NCBI GenBank assembly: GCA_903632075.3
Contig: CAHIKZ030000057.1
Location: forward strand, 276,001-340,000
DNA from: Acanthosepion pharaonis
Lineage: Eukaryota; Mollusca; Cephalopoda; Sepiida; Sepiidae
DNA length: 64,000 nt
Reading direction: 5' to 3'
The position numbers and the translations under genes were made by a program. Of the stretch, positions 1 through 10,217 are shown one piece after another. The notes under the pieces were generated by a model. The model was not told where the DNA came from and did not search any database. It saw only the letters and a list, made by a program, of their open reading frames with translations. Position 1 is the stretch's first letter. Each line of letters begins with the position of its first letter.

Positions 1-91
1 GATCTCTTTTCCCTCCCCCGTCTTCCCGGTACCAACCATATTTATATGGTCGGTACTCCACTATGTAAATTAAGTGGATCGTACCACAACA
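1..91 (-). repeat. 3' LTR of Ty3/Gypsy element, cut by window edge
   Basis: Bases 21-94 match 4988-5061 with one visible difference (a/g in the 'taaattaagtgg' stretch), so these are the two long terminal repeats of one minus-strand element. On the minus strand the repeat begins TGTTGTGG at base 91 and runs left out of the window, so the true 3' end and the target-site duplication cannot be seen. The LTR carries a TATA-like block (minus strand CCATATAAATATGG). Beyond base 21 the alignment continues with small indels. Confidence 0.85.
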
Positions 92-105
92 CCCCGCTCC
101 CAAGC
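92..105 (-). promoter_or_regulatory. Polypurine tract of the Gypsy element
   Basis: On the minus strand the bases directly before the LTR start read TTGGGAGCGGGG, followed at once by TGTTGTGG. A purine-rich stretch touching the 3' LTR is where plus-strand DNA synthesis is primed in LTR retrotransposons. Its position supports the LTR boundary at base 91. Confidence 0.7.
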
Positions 106-214
106 CTTGGAATCCCTTTTGGATTTCAAATTGGCTTCCTATATGGGTTGATGATTATGGCTATTTCTTTGTAGATGCATTTGCCTAATTTTAATATTTT
201 TTTCCGTTTTGGAT

Positions 215-496
215 TCACGTCCAATGGGTCCGTGAACTTCCGTTTCCTACAGGATCTTCTTGAGTATTCTGTGGAGGTTCTACCTGAAACATATCATACA
301 TTATATCAATGGGATCTTCGTCCTCATCCGGTATACTCTCTTCATGCTCTATACCGCAATATTTTTTAAGTTGGTTCTGGTGCCTTTTATGAGTATTCTT
401 CGGCCCTTTAATTATGTAAATCAGGTCACCGATTCTCTTGTCCACTATGCCTCGCTCCCAGAACTCAACGTTGTTTTTGTAGCACTTTAAAAACAC
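215..496 (-). pseudogene. Integrase C-terminal segment of Gypsy pol (degenerate)
   Basis: The 93-codon minus-strand frame contains a chromodomain-like or GPY-type end of a Ty3/Gypsy integrase: a 'RIGDLIYIIKG' strand followed by 'HQNQLKKY', the usual 'H-NQLK' closing motif. It lies downstream of the integrase core and upstream of the 3' LTR, as expected. It is out of frame with the core. What follows the HQNQLKKY motif is acidic and of low complexity, with no known domain. Confidence 0.7.
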
Positions 497-499
497 CTT

Positions 500-1234
500 T
501 TCTCCGGGAGTGTATCTTTTTTCTCGCTGTATTCATGCATTTACTCTATTTTTTCCTGGAAAACGCTTGTCAAACACTGACTTAACTTTTCTAGCGAACA
601 TTAGTTCAGTTGGTGCCATGTTTGAGTGTGTTCTCTGGTTTGGCGTGATTCTGTATACTTGTAAGAATTGCTGAAGCGCCTTTTCCGTTGGAACTCCTGA
701 GGCTTTCTTCAGAGCTCGCTTTAAAGTATCGATAAATCTTTCTGCGAGTCCATTAGACCTCGGATGATACGGAGGCGTCGTTATGTGGTTAATTTGATAT
801 AACTCACAAAATTCTTAAATTCTTCAGAAGTGAATTGTGTACCATTGTCTCACAATACACTCTGGCACACCGAACCGTGCAAATAGTTCATGCAAAAAAA
901 GTTGTTGTGGTATTGGACGTAGGCTTTTTACAGCGTAGTACTTCCGGCCATTTTGTAAAACTATCTACCACTATTAAGTAGCAAAAATCTTCTACTGGAC
1001 CAGCGAAATCAATGTGTAATCTTGTCCACGGATGATCCGTCTTGGGCCATGGTTTGTGTACTCTAGGTGGTGCCTTAGCTGATAACGCACACCCTTTACA
1101 TCGATGAACCATGTTTCGATATCCACATCCATTCCTTTCCAATACACAAAGCTTCGCATTAAGCTTTTTGTTCTATTAATACCCGGGTGACCCATATGAA
1201 AATCCCGAAGTGTTCTTTTCTGCAACTCCGTCAC
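500..1234 (-). pseudogene. Integrase zinc domain and catalytic core of Gypsy pol (frameshifted)
   Basis: Frame 992-1234 carries the zinc-binding HHCC start of an integrase ('GHPGINRTKSLMRSFVYW'). Frame 888-1142 carries 'KGCALSAK', 'PWTRLHIDFAGPVEDFCYLI' and 'VDSFTKWPEV', the first catalytic Asp being the D of HIDFAG. Lower down, 600-870 still encodes recognisable core in shifted frames, but the run around the second catalytic Asp (near 860) is interrupted. Several frame changes mean no active integrase could be made from this copy. It moves cDNA into the host genome in intact relatives. Confidence 0.85.
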
Positions 1235-1241
1235 CTATCGA

Positions 1242-1862
1242 CTAAATCTCTTGCACTTTTTGGTCATTTGCTACCATTTTACCTTTTATTTCTAAAATGA
1301 AATCATCGCTTTCAGCTTCTTTTTTAATTTCCTTTAGTGTAACCGGTAGCTCTCTTACCATGTTGTTTACCATGCTTTTCACCTCATAATCTGCTCTGAT
1401 ATTTGCAATAATTGATTCTTCGAATCTTTCTTCTTGACTTGGTACGAGTCTTGATAGACTATCCGCATGAATTATATTTTTGGATGATAGGTGCTTTATG
1501 TGAAAATCATAATTGAGAAGAATGGTTCCCCATCTTAACAGACGATTTGCTGTATAAACGGGTAACCCTTTCTTTGAACCAAATAGTGATTTATGATCCG
1601 TTTCAAGTATAAAATGTCTGCCGTGGATGTACCTGTGAAATTTTTGTATGGCAAAAATGATACTCAGTGCCTCTTTTTCTATCTGAGAGTAACTTCTTTC
1701 TCCTGGAAGCAAAGTTCTCGAAGCATGTGCAATTGGTTTTCTAGAACCATCTGGCATTATGTGTTGAATACGCGCTCCTATCCCGTATGAACTAGCGTCA
1801 CTCGCCACTACAATATCCAGTTTTGGATTGTAATGGGTTAAAAAGAGGTCGGACGTAAGCAT
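1242..1862 (-). pseudogene. RNase H domain of Gypsy pol
   Basis: This 206-codon open frame is the best-preserved part of the element. It holds the RNase H signature in order: 'VASDASSYGIGA' (first Asp, about residue 20), 'IEKEALSIIFAI' (Glu), 'ILETDHKSL' (Asp) and 'IIHADSLSRL' near the end of the domain. This is the Ty3/Gypsy type of RNase H, which removes the RNA strand of the RNA/DNA hybrid. The frame is shared with neither the RT frame upstream nor the integrase frame downstream, so at least one indel flanks it on each side. Confidence 0.88.
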
Positions 1863-1875
1863 TTTCTTTATTTCA

Positions 1876-2864
1876 TCAAAGGCTTTGACATTCTATCGTC
1901 CATTCCAATGACTTGGCTTTTTTTAGCAGTTCATTCAACGGAGCTCTTAAATTGTACATTCCTTTAATGAACGCTTGATAATAATTTGCAAGCCCTAGAA
2001 AACTTTGTAGCATCGCAACATTAGTGGGCGTCGGCATGTCTCTAATCGCAATGGACCTTTCCGGATCTGGACATCTGCCATTTTTGTTGATTATGTGCCC
2101 TAAATACTTAATTTCCTCCAAACCAAATTCGCACTTTGACTCTTTGACTTTAAATCCAAAGTCCTGAATCTTTGAATACTTGATTGAGGTGCTCTCGATG
2201 TTCGTCGACGGTTTCGCTCCTTACTATGATGTTGTCTAAGTAAGCGCACGCAAAGTCTAAATCATTCAACATGGCGTCCATAGCTTGTTGAAAAATGGCT
2301 GGTGCCACTTTAATACCAAAAGGAAGCCTGTTGTACTTGAATAACCCTCTATGCGTGTTTATCCCTAGTAACTTCGAACATTCCTCTTCGACGGGAATTT
2401 GGAGATAGGCATCTGATAAGTCGATTTTTGAAAATATAACTCCACCATTTAGCTTGTTAAAAATCTCCTCAGGACTCGGTAACGGGTAATGCTAGTCCTT
2501 AATTACCGAGTTCAACCCTGTCGAAAAATCAACGCAGACTGACTTGGTTTGATTTCTTTTTTATGCACACAATCGGCGCAGCCCATGAATTAGATTCTAC
2601 TTTCGAAATAATTCCCATTTTTTCCAACCTATCAAGTTCTTCGTTAATTTTCTCTACACTTGCGAAAGACACATTACGTCTCTTTTTAAAAATTGGCATA
2701 GTATTTTCCTTTAATTCAAATTTGGCTTCAAACACGTTACATCTTTCAAGACCAGATGTGAAGGTTTCCGGAAACTTTTTCTTTAATTCCTCTTTAATGT
2801 CCTGTCTTGTTTGCGTATTACTTTCTACTTTTCTGCAGAATGAGTTTAACGGTTTATCCCACAA
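1876..2864 (-). pseudogene. Reverse transcriptase of Gypsy pol (broken, YLDN active site)
   Basis: Two minus-strand frames (2529-2864 and 1876-2121) bracket a frame-disrupted centre. The first has 'RLEKMGIISKVESNSWAAP' and 'IVCIKKKSN', the fingers of a Gypsy RT. The second has 'IKYLGHIINKNG' and 'MLQSFLGLANYYQAFI', the thumb and connection. Around 2229-2251 the minus strand reads FACAYLDNIIV, so the YxDD catalytic box appears as YLDN with the second Asp lost. Stops and frameshifts interrupt 2121-2529. Clearly a dead copy. Confidence 0.87.
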
Positions 2865-2909
2865 TTGAATGTTTCAATAAAATCTGTACCCATCAAGTTT
2901 TCCCATTTT

Positions 2910-3320
2910 TCAGAATGAAAACTTATTTTTTTTAAATATCCTGTTCAATTTCATGGGAAGTACAACCTCGCCTTCGAATTTAATTTCCTTTCCAGTCACT
3001 GTTCGAGCGCGTTTCGTTGACTTCATTATTGTAGGCCTTTTTAAAATTTTCCATATTTTATAGTTCATTATTGTTAAATCTGAACCCGAATCGAGTTGAA
3101 ATTTGATATTCTTTTTAAATATTTCAGTCGTCACATACTTCCTCAAATCTCTATCTGATTTGATATTTGAATTTGTTTGTCTAATTCGACTGTTGACTTT
3201 TTTCGTTTTACAACACGACCCTTTGTGTCCATTCTTGTGGCACACGAAGCATTTTTTATTTCTATATGGGCAATTTACCTCCCAGTGTCTTTCGTTGCAA
3301 CGTCTACAATTAAATGGTGG
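2910..3320 (-). pseudogene. Zinc knuckles and aspartic protease of Gypsy Gag-Pol
   Basis: Minus strand from about 3311 encodes two CCHC zinc knuckles: 'CRRCNERHWEVNC' and 'CFVCHKNGHKGSCC' (C-x2-C-x4-H-x4-C), the nucleocapsid RNA-binding part. About 60 codons later comes 'IKFQLDSGSDLTIMNY', a retropepsin active site of the D-S-G type. The frame stays open from the second knuckle to 2910. Order and spacing match Mag- or Gypsy-like elements in which knuckles precede protease. Confidence 0.82.
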
Positions 3321-3574
3321 AACCTTTTTTTTTCCTCATTTTCATTTTTCTTGTCTATTTTTAAAATACGCCGAATTTTTACTCCAATTTTTTTCTGATG
3401 GGTAATTTGACTGTTTTTTTTTACTTTTTAATATAAGCAATGCCAGCTTCTTCAATTTTTTGAGACTCTTTCTTTAAACTTACGGCCCGCTGACACTCCT
3501 CTGCTAACTTTTGCAGGGTAAGGTTTTGTTCAGATTCGAGTTTAGACAAAACTCTACTTCTTATTTCGGCACTT

Positions 3575-4310
3575 TTACTGGATACCAGTCCTTGAGCAAA
3601 AAATTAAACACTTGAATTCTTCAACCGTAATCTCTGCCAATCTGAAATTGTCACAATGTCTATTCACTATAGATGCATATGTTAAGTAATCCTGATCGTC
3701 GGATTTAGCGACATTCATGCATAACCATCGCTTATGCCAAAGCGACATATTTGCTCCAAAAAACTCCTTTAGCAATTTCACTGTTTCTGAGAATTCCAAT
3801 TCATTTGTTCTTCTCGGTAGAATAAAATCTACAAATTTGCTATGTTCCGCTGTACCTAGCTTTCTTAGTAATTGACTGACTTTTCTTGAATTCGACCAGT
3901 TTTCACAGTCTGTGTAGAAAATATCTTCATATCGTTTAAAGTACGCTTCAAACGTTTTTCCTTCGTCTGGCACATAGTTGAACGTTTCCAGCGAAATAAA
4001 TATGACGTTATTAGAATATGAAGAGTTTCCTTCATTTGCCTGATTGTTGTTTAATTTCTCCAGTGTTAACTTTTGAATTTCTAAAACATTGATCTGCATT
4101 TCTTCCTGTTTTTCTAGTCTTTCCTCTAGTTCCCTTTGACATGGTGACTCAACTCCTCTTGCTTTTATTGATATTTCTGCTGTGCTATTTGATGTTCCCT
4201 TAATAATAAGGCAAACTGTTCACTTTGTTGTTGCAGACTCAACTGCTGGGATTTGAATAATTCAGCTATGACTTTGGATAATTCATCCATCTTTAGCTGA
4301 TAGTGTTCAT
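3575..4310 (-). pseudogene. Gag capsid of Gypsy element
   Basis: The longest open frame (3575-4099, 174 codons) has the capsid pattern of Ty3/Gypsy Gag: 'FNYVPDEGKTFEAYFKRYED', then 'KVSQLLRKLGTAEHSKFVDF', then 'FGANMSLWHKRW' and a helical C-terminal part. The minus strand above 4099 still reads as a Gln/Glu-rich leader to about 4310, a likely coiled coil, though the start codon is not clear. It forms the particle in active relatives. It is closed by a shift near 3575 before the knuckles. Confidence 0.75.
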
Positions 4311-4786
4311 GCAACAAACAATATACTTTTAATTGTGTATCCACGAATATAAGCTGAAAAAAAATCGAAACAACTTACGACTTCTTAATTTTATGTCTTG
4401 CTTTATAAAATATTGTTGAGCAACCAAACAAAAAAAAATAAACAATTTTTTTTTTTACAAGTTCGTTACCTTTCAAAGTCGACACGTATTTGTGCTCCTT
4501 TTAATTCCATGCATGTTTTTGTAGTCGGCCAGTTTTTTTGTTTTTTTTAAATTCACCGTTATTCGTTTACGCAACCTTTCAGATTTTTCTGAGTGAACGT
4601 TCCTTTATGCTTAGTCGTTCTTTAACGAGTTTTAACTATCCAGAACTTCAGAATACTTTTCCGTTCTATTAGATGTTGGACTTTTAATTAATAATTTTTT
4701 CCTTCAGCCTGGGTTCTTCAAAGACTTGTCCCAATTGTTGAAAGCTATCAATTATCAATTCTTTTTTTTTCGTAAAGTTCTTTATA

Positions 4787-4798
4787 CCTCGTCGCCAT
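4787..4798 (-). promoter_or_regulatory. Primer binding site of Gypsy element
   Basis: On the minus strand the LTR ends ...TTTCAACA and after one base reads TGGCGACGAGG. A TGGCGACNNGG-type sequence directly after the LTR is a common tRNA primer binding site in invertebrate Gypsy/Mag elements. Spacing of one base to the LTR supports it. Confidence 0.72.
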
Positions 4799-5058
4799 TG
4801 TTGAAACTTGAATAAAGCATGGAATAATAATAATACAACACAAAATGTACTTAAAAAAAATGTATTGACACAAGAACGTGTACACAATATTTACAGATTG
4901 TTTGGTATATTCTTGGGAAGACCGTTCCTGTAGAATGGGTTGACATTAGTCGCAGTCGGGCAGAATCTCTGGATTGGATCTATTCTTTCTTCCCGGTACC
5001 AACCATATTTATATGGTCGGTACTCCACTATGTAAATTAGGTGGATCGTACCACAACA
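4799..5058 (-). repeat. 5' LTR of Ty3/Gypsy element, 260 bp
   Basis: Minus strand starts TGTTG (5058) and ends CAACA (4799), giving short inverted termini, and is followed by the primer binding site. It holds the TATA-like block CCATATAAATATGG about 40 bases in, which would drive the element transcript leftward. The matching left copy lies at the window start. The region between PBS and Gag (about 4311-4786) is an AT-rich leader with no clear frame. Confidence 0.82.
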
Positions 5059-5061
5059 CCC

Positions 5062-5790
5062 GGAAAGTTGGTTAAGTAGATATTCTTGATAAATCTTTAG
5101 AGAGTCACACTATTGGTTTTAAGAAAGCCATCAACTCAAAAGATTAAAAACTATAATACAGTCTCTACAATTTAAAAAAAATATAGATGTGAATATAAAA
5201 CAACATTCAAGATAATGTGTCTAGGAATCAATACAAAACAACAGAAATTTCGAAAGATAGAAATGTGAAATTTGATGATAAAGTCGATATTAAGTTATAA
5301 ACAAATAAAATAATATTCTTGTCAATTATAGAGTACACAGTGTTAAACAACAATATATTTCTTTGGCCTATATTTTTTTATTTATTAATAAACCTGGGTT
5401 GAATCCTCGTCATTCTCTCCGTATTTTAATTTCAATGAGGAAGTTCACATCGAACATTTAGTTTTTCTTCGTAAGACCTGGTAAGTTGTGAAAAATTCGC
5501 CCGCGTTGAGATTTTCTAAACATAACAATCTTAATTTCTTCAACACAACTGTCAAATGTTGTCTCTTTCATACGCCCATGGTCTTCACTTCTAGCGTCTG
5601 CCTTTTTTAAGCATTTTACCCCAATATATAGATTATAGAGATGAGACAATATCTCAATTTGCGATGTCATCATCATCTTCATAATCCGACCCTCGACTGT
5701 TTGAATCGTTGTGGGGGAGGTACCTGAGGTCAGAAGAAATAGATATCTATACTTCATCCTCATGATACTTTCAGATATATTGGTGGCACC
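5062..5790. repeat. Dispersed repeat module, copy 1
   Basis: Two blocks of this stretch recur downstream. The block at 5062-5150 ('ggaaagttggttaagtag...') recurs at 6556-6645, and the block at 5630-5745 ('gattatagagatgagacaa...') recurs at 6652-6765. In the second copy the roughly 480 bases between the blocks are missing, so it is an internal deletion derivative. The open frame 5458-5793 on minus covers this repeat and resembles no family I know. Confidence 0.6.
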
Positions 5791-6148
5791 CATCTCCTCG
5801 CTAAGATATTGATCAACAACCGACGATCACAGAATACGGTCAGATTTTAATTTCAGAGTTGTCTATTTCGTACAACGGTTGCCAACCAAGGCTATGGGCC
5901 CTCGTCGACGCAGAAAGAGAAAAAAGTGTTGTACTTAAAACACTTCCACTAGTAGCAAATGGTTTGAACTTTCTGAAAATTGCCAGCGGACTAACTCCCG
6001 TTAAGTTAATTTCCCTTCAAATTAACCACATTCCTTTTGTTTCAGCGGGACGTTTTAGCCATGATTTTTGTATAGAAATTCTTGCTAATGTTTAACCAGA
6101 ATGTTCAACCAGAATGGCTAAGTAATCTTGCATGCTTGTTTGAACATG

Positions 6149-6279
6149 ATCTTTTCTCTATTAACATTTCTCGACTACACGTATCCAATATAATAAGCCC
6201 TTAAACAAAATTAACCAAACCAAACCAAACCTTATTATATTGGATACGTGTAGTCGAGAAATGTTAATAGAGAAAAGAT
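6149..6279. repeat. Perfect 49-bp inverted repeat with 33-base loop
   Basis: Bases 6149-6197 are the exact reverse complement of 6231-6279 by my reading. The loop is 6198-6230 and contains a short 'aaccaaaccaaacc' run. A transcript in either direction would fold to a 49-bp stem. Confidence 0.85.
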
Positions 6280-6555
6280 GCTCTTAGTTTTTAAAGAAAT
6301 GTTCCAATTCGCTAACGTTTTGCATATCTGTATTTGTTTCATTTTGATATCTCTAGTTCATGGATTATACTTGATCTTAAATTATTGCATAAAATCTTGA
6401 AAGTATCACAAAAACTCTCCTTCAAATGAACAATTCAAATGTATACAATAAGTGTTGGAAAATCGAAAGCAGACTTTAATTGCAATATATAAATTCGATT
6501 TTCTCCAGTTTTCTTTCATAGATCCACGCTTTTTAAACCTTTATGATTATTACCT

Positions 6556-6765
6556 GGAAAGTTAGTTGAGTAGATAATCTTGATAAATCTTTAAAGAGTC
6601 ACACTATTGGTTTTAAGAAAGTCATCAACTCAAAGATTAAAGACATTTTTTAGATTATAGAGATGAGACAACATTTCAAATTGCGATGACATGTCATCTT
6701 CATCATCCGACACTCGACTATTTCAATCATTGGGGGCGGGGACTTGAGGGTTGAAGAAATAGACT
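6556..6765. repeat. Dispersed repeat module, copy 2 (internally deleted)
   Basis: Matches 5062-5150 and 5630-5745 joined together with the middle missing. The matched blocks differ by scattered substitutions, so the duplication is not recent. Confidence 0.6.
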
Positions 6766-6771
6766 TTGATT

Positions 6772-6999
6772 CCGACAACAATTTTAGGATAGATTCGTAC
6801 GGATAGAGTATGTATTCTTTGGTTGAGATTGGTTTGGTTTATTTTGTTTTACGGCATATCAACCTCAATGTTTATTTAATGCCGACAACATTTTTAGGGT
6901 TGATTCGTATGAATATAATATATATTCTTTGGTTTAGATTGGTTTAGTTTATTTTGTTTTACCGCATATCAAACGCAATGGGCTATTTAATGCTGACAA
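6772..6999. repeat. Tandem repeat, 110-bp unit, two copies plus start of a third
   Basis: 'ccgacaacaattttagg' begins at 6772, its counterpart at 6882, and a third 'gctgacaacattttt' at 6992, a regular 110-base spacing. Each unit has 'attggtttrgtttattttg' and 'gcatatcaa' words in the same order. The following 7000-7110 is a poorer repeat of 'attgctggtaata', and 7245-7299 repeats a 25-base word with a 30-base period. Confidence 0.75.
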
Positions 7000-7320
7000 C
7001 ATTTTTTATTGCTGGTAATATTTTGTTTTGTCAAAAATCTGGTTCTGGTAATATATTTCCTTCAAAATTGTATTGCTAGTAATAATTATTTCAAAATATT
7101 GCTGGTAATAGTTAACTATTTGCCCATAGCTGGTACGCTAACAGGTGCTACCACCCCAGGTCAAGGTGGAACTGGGAACACCAGTAATTAAGATGTGGTT
7201 CCACACTCCTCAAAACTCCTGATCAGAGGCCTTGCTGCTTCACGTAGTTTAACGTCTTACCCAGGACGCGGATATAGTTTAACGTCTTACCCAGGACGCC
7301 CAATATAATAATAATAGTAT

Positions 7321-7330
7321 TTACACACAC

Positions 7331-7402
<72 letters not shown>

Positions 7403-7440
7403 CTGTATGAGTGGTGGTTGTGTGTATGTGTGTCTATGTA
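7321..7440. repeat. (CA)n/(TA)n microsatellite
   Basis: Short CA run followed by about 60 bases of pure TA, then a TG/TA mixed tail. No coding content. Confidence 0.95.
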
Positions 7441-7444
7441 TGTA

Positions 7445-8889
7445 TACACACTGTGGGCGAAATAAATATTCATACGCAGATTTTTAATTTATTGTATTTC
7501 TGATTTCCTTTTCCTATAACTAAATGTACATAGATGCATAATAATTGAATATGCACAGAACACAGAAAAAAATGGTTTGATAGAAATAATTCCTTTCTAT
7601 CCATTTAAATGGGTGAAAAAAGTATTCGTACAATGCAAAATAAGAATGCATAATCTTCATTTAATACGTTGTAGAATAGCCATTGTTCACTTCTATAGAA
7701 ACCAAACTATTCTCGTAGTTCTAAGTAATGATTTGCAAATTTTAGTTGGTATTTTGTTCCATTCTTCTTTGCATATGGTCTTCAGACCCGAGATGTTTGT
7801 TGGGCCTCATTATTGGATTTGGATTTTCATATAACATTACAGATTCTCGACTGTATTTAAATCTGGCAACTGACTCAGTAGGATGTTCAAGATTGTCAAC
7901 CGGAATCCTTAAATATGCTTCCAAAATATTTTGATAAACTGCGGCATTCATTCTACGTCTATTACTGATATGTTGACAGTATCTTTTGCAGAAAAACATC
8001 CCCAAACCATGATGATGCCACAACATAATTTCACTGTTGGAACTGTATGCTTTTGCTTGAAGACAGCGCTATCTTTCCTTCATATGTGATTTCTAGAATT
8101 ACGTCCAGATAAATCAATTTTCCTTTCGTTTTTCCATAATATTCTTTCCTTATCGTTATATTCACGAAGAAATTGCAAAGTTGCATTTCTGTATCTTTTA
8201 AATAGCAGTGGGGTTTTCCGAGGGAATTGTGAATTTAGATTGTTCCTGTGTATTTAATTTCATATTATCAGTTTAGTGGCAAAAATTCCTGATGAAATTA
8301 AATCACCCTGCAACTCGTGACTAGTAGCCATTGGATTTTGTTCAATTTGATGCATTAATTTCCTCAAAGATCTTACGTAGGGCATCTGTTTTTCTTTGGT
8401 TTTCAACATTTTTGAGTTTTTTTTTATACCTTTCAGTGAATGAACTAATGGCAGTAAATGGCTTGTATCAGATTGTTCGGTAACTCTTCCCTTCTTTCAA
8501 GAGCTTAAAAATCAGTTCTTTCTTTTAATGCTTGACATGATGAAAATCTTCTTGCACGTATATCAATTACAGAATTTTCTATTTGTATATTTTAGCATGA
8601 AAATAACTCCTGATAACATACTTGGAACATTCTAAAAAAAACCCTCCTAGAGTATTATAGCTATTAAAATGTTTTAAAAATTTGAAATTTGCATTATACG
8701 AATATTTTTTCAGCCATTAATTATGGATAACTGGGAATTAATCCTATGAAATTATTTTTCTCTTTTCTGTGCATATCTAGTTACTAGGTATCTGTGTACA
8801 GTTAATTATATGAAAATATTTTTCTTCATTTGTTGGAAATACAATAAATTAAAAATTTATATGTGTAGAATATTTTTCCGCCATTGTAC
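7445..8889 (-). mobile_element. Tc1-like DNA transposon, copy A (degenerate)
   Basis: The left end ('cactgtgggcgaaata...tttttaatttattgtattt') is the imperfect inverted complement of the right end ('aaatacaataaattaaaaa...ccgccattgtaca'). The minus strand between them has a Tc1 transposase relic. Frame 7742-8026 contains 'LGMFFCKRYCQHISN' and 'NAAVYQNILEAYLRIPVDN', matching the WGCF strand and following helix of Tc1 DDE transposases. The rest is broken by stops. A second copy of this family lies at 25311-27612 in the opposite orientation. TA dinucleotides flank both ends, the usual Tc1 target. Confidence 0.8.
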
Positions 8890-8920
8890 ACACACACACA
8901 CACACATATATATATATGGT
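8890..8920. repeat. (CA)n(TA)n microsatellite
   Basis: CA run turning into TA, directly at the right edge of the Tc1 copy. It is followed at 8930-9000 by a dispersed repeat end with the word 'tctgacgtttcg'. Confidence 0.9.
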
Positions 8921-8929
8921 GTAAAGTGT

Positions 8930-9517
8930 AGGACAAAATGAAAAACTTTTCTTCTGACGTTTCGTCTTTTCATCGGGCTAAATTAGTTATGTTGGTGGGA
9001 CTACACATGCGCACGAAGGAAGGATGCTGGGATTTTTTTTTCCTAGCCGATTTCATTTACATTGTTTTTTTTTCTTTCTATTACTATTGTTAGTAGATAT
9101 TGCACATTGTGATAATAGAAGTTCTGCACGGAATGATGAAATGTAATAGCCAGGGTATAACTATACTATAGACGTCATTAAGATGAAGGCACTCTCTAAA
9201 CATTTCCGTTCTAGTGGATTGTTTTGTCCTTTGATCCTAACAGATTTTTACGTAAAATTTGTGTTCCGTCTTCTTTTTATGCTGGGAAAGCAACGCATTT
9301 GATGTATTGCATTGTGCGTGTGTAAAATATATATAGAAAATAGGAAAGAACGTGTTAGATAAATAATCCAAAATTCGTTCGTATTTTTGTTATTATTTTT
9401 TAAAAATAGTGCCCGATACAATAGTAGAGCATAAATATAATTAGTTATTTAAAAATATGATTCCAAGGCTGAAACCTGAGAACTCTTATGTAGCGTTGGA
9501 AACATATTTTTAAATAA

Positions 9518-9522
<5 letters not shown>
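8930..9522. other. Dispersed repeat ends between TA arrays, otherwise unassigned
   Basis: 8930-9000 carries 'tctgacgtttcgtctttt', a word type also seen at 50225. 9465-9522 carries a tail ('gagaactcttatgtagcgtt' then 'atatttttaaataaataa') that recurs at 18330-18390 and 22290-22345 and always ends in a (TA)n array. The stretch between shows no coding signal I can support. Confidence 0.45.
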
Positions 9523-9582
<60 letters not shown>

Positions 9583-9597
9583 TTTATTTAAAATATG

Positions 9598-9644
<47 letters not shown>

Positions 9645-9660
9645 GCATACAGATACACAC

Positions 9661-9709
<49 letters not shown>

Positions 9710-9730
9710 GCTTATATGTGTATATATAAT
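9523..9730. repeat. Compound (TA)n/(CA)n microsatellite
   Basis: TA array, a short unit 'ttatttatttaaaatatgatt', a second TA array, CA arrays and TA again. The short unit repeats the tail of the flanking dispersed repeat, so two tails may have been joined here. Confidence 0.9.
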
Positions 9731-10217
9731 AAGGGTAATAAATAGATAACTAAAACTATAAATGGCTAAAACATACGCAAAGAACTGTGTATATAATCAG
9801 AACTGATTTGTTCCTTTTTTATCTTCAACTGTGAGTATATACTTCAGTTTTTACTGCTAGAAATGATACTTGATATTAGTTTAACACTCTTATTTTTGGA
9901 TCTAACGAACTGTTTATGTTTCGTGTTTAAGGTATGAAAAACCGTCACTCTTAAATAAAGCTAAAAAAAACAAAGTTTTAGAAATTTCTGTTACTTCTAT
10001 TAAAAGGTTTTCTGAATACTATCTATACATTTTAATTTCACAAGTGTGTATTAATGTCAAAAGAAAGACAATGCCTCGAGGAAATCGTCATATAGTCCAG
10101 CAGATTACTGTCACTCAGTAGTATATCTCCCCCGATTTCTTTGTCCCCAACCTTGTTGCTTTTATACATCCGAAGTTAGACGTGGATAAACTCAGCAGTG
10201 GATATATTCTGACTATA
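9731..10217. other. Unassigned AT-rich sequence
   Basis: No frame, repeat or RNA structure that I can support. Confidence 0.5.
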
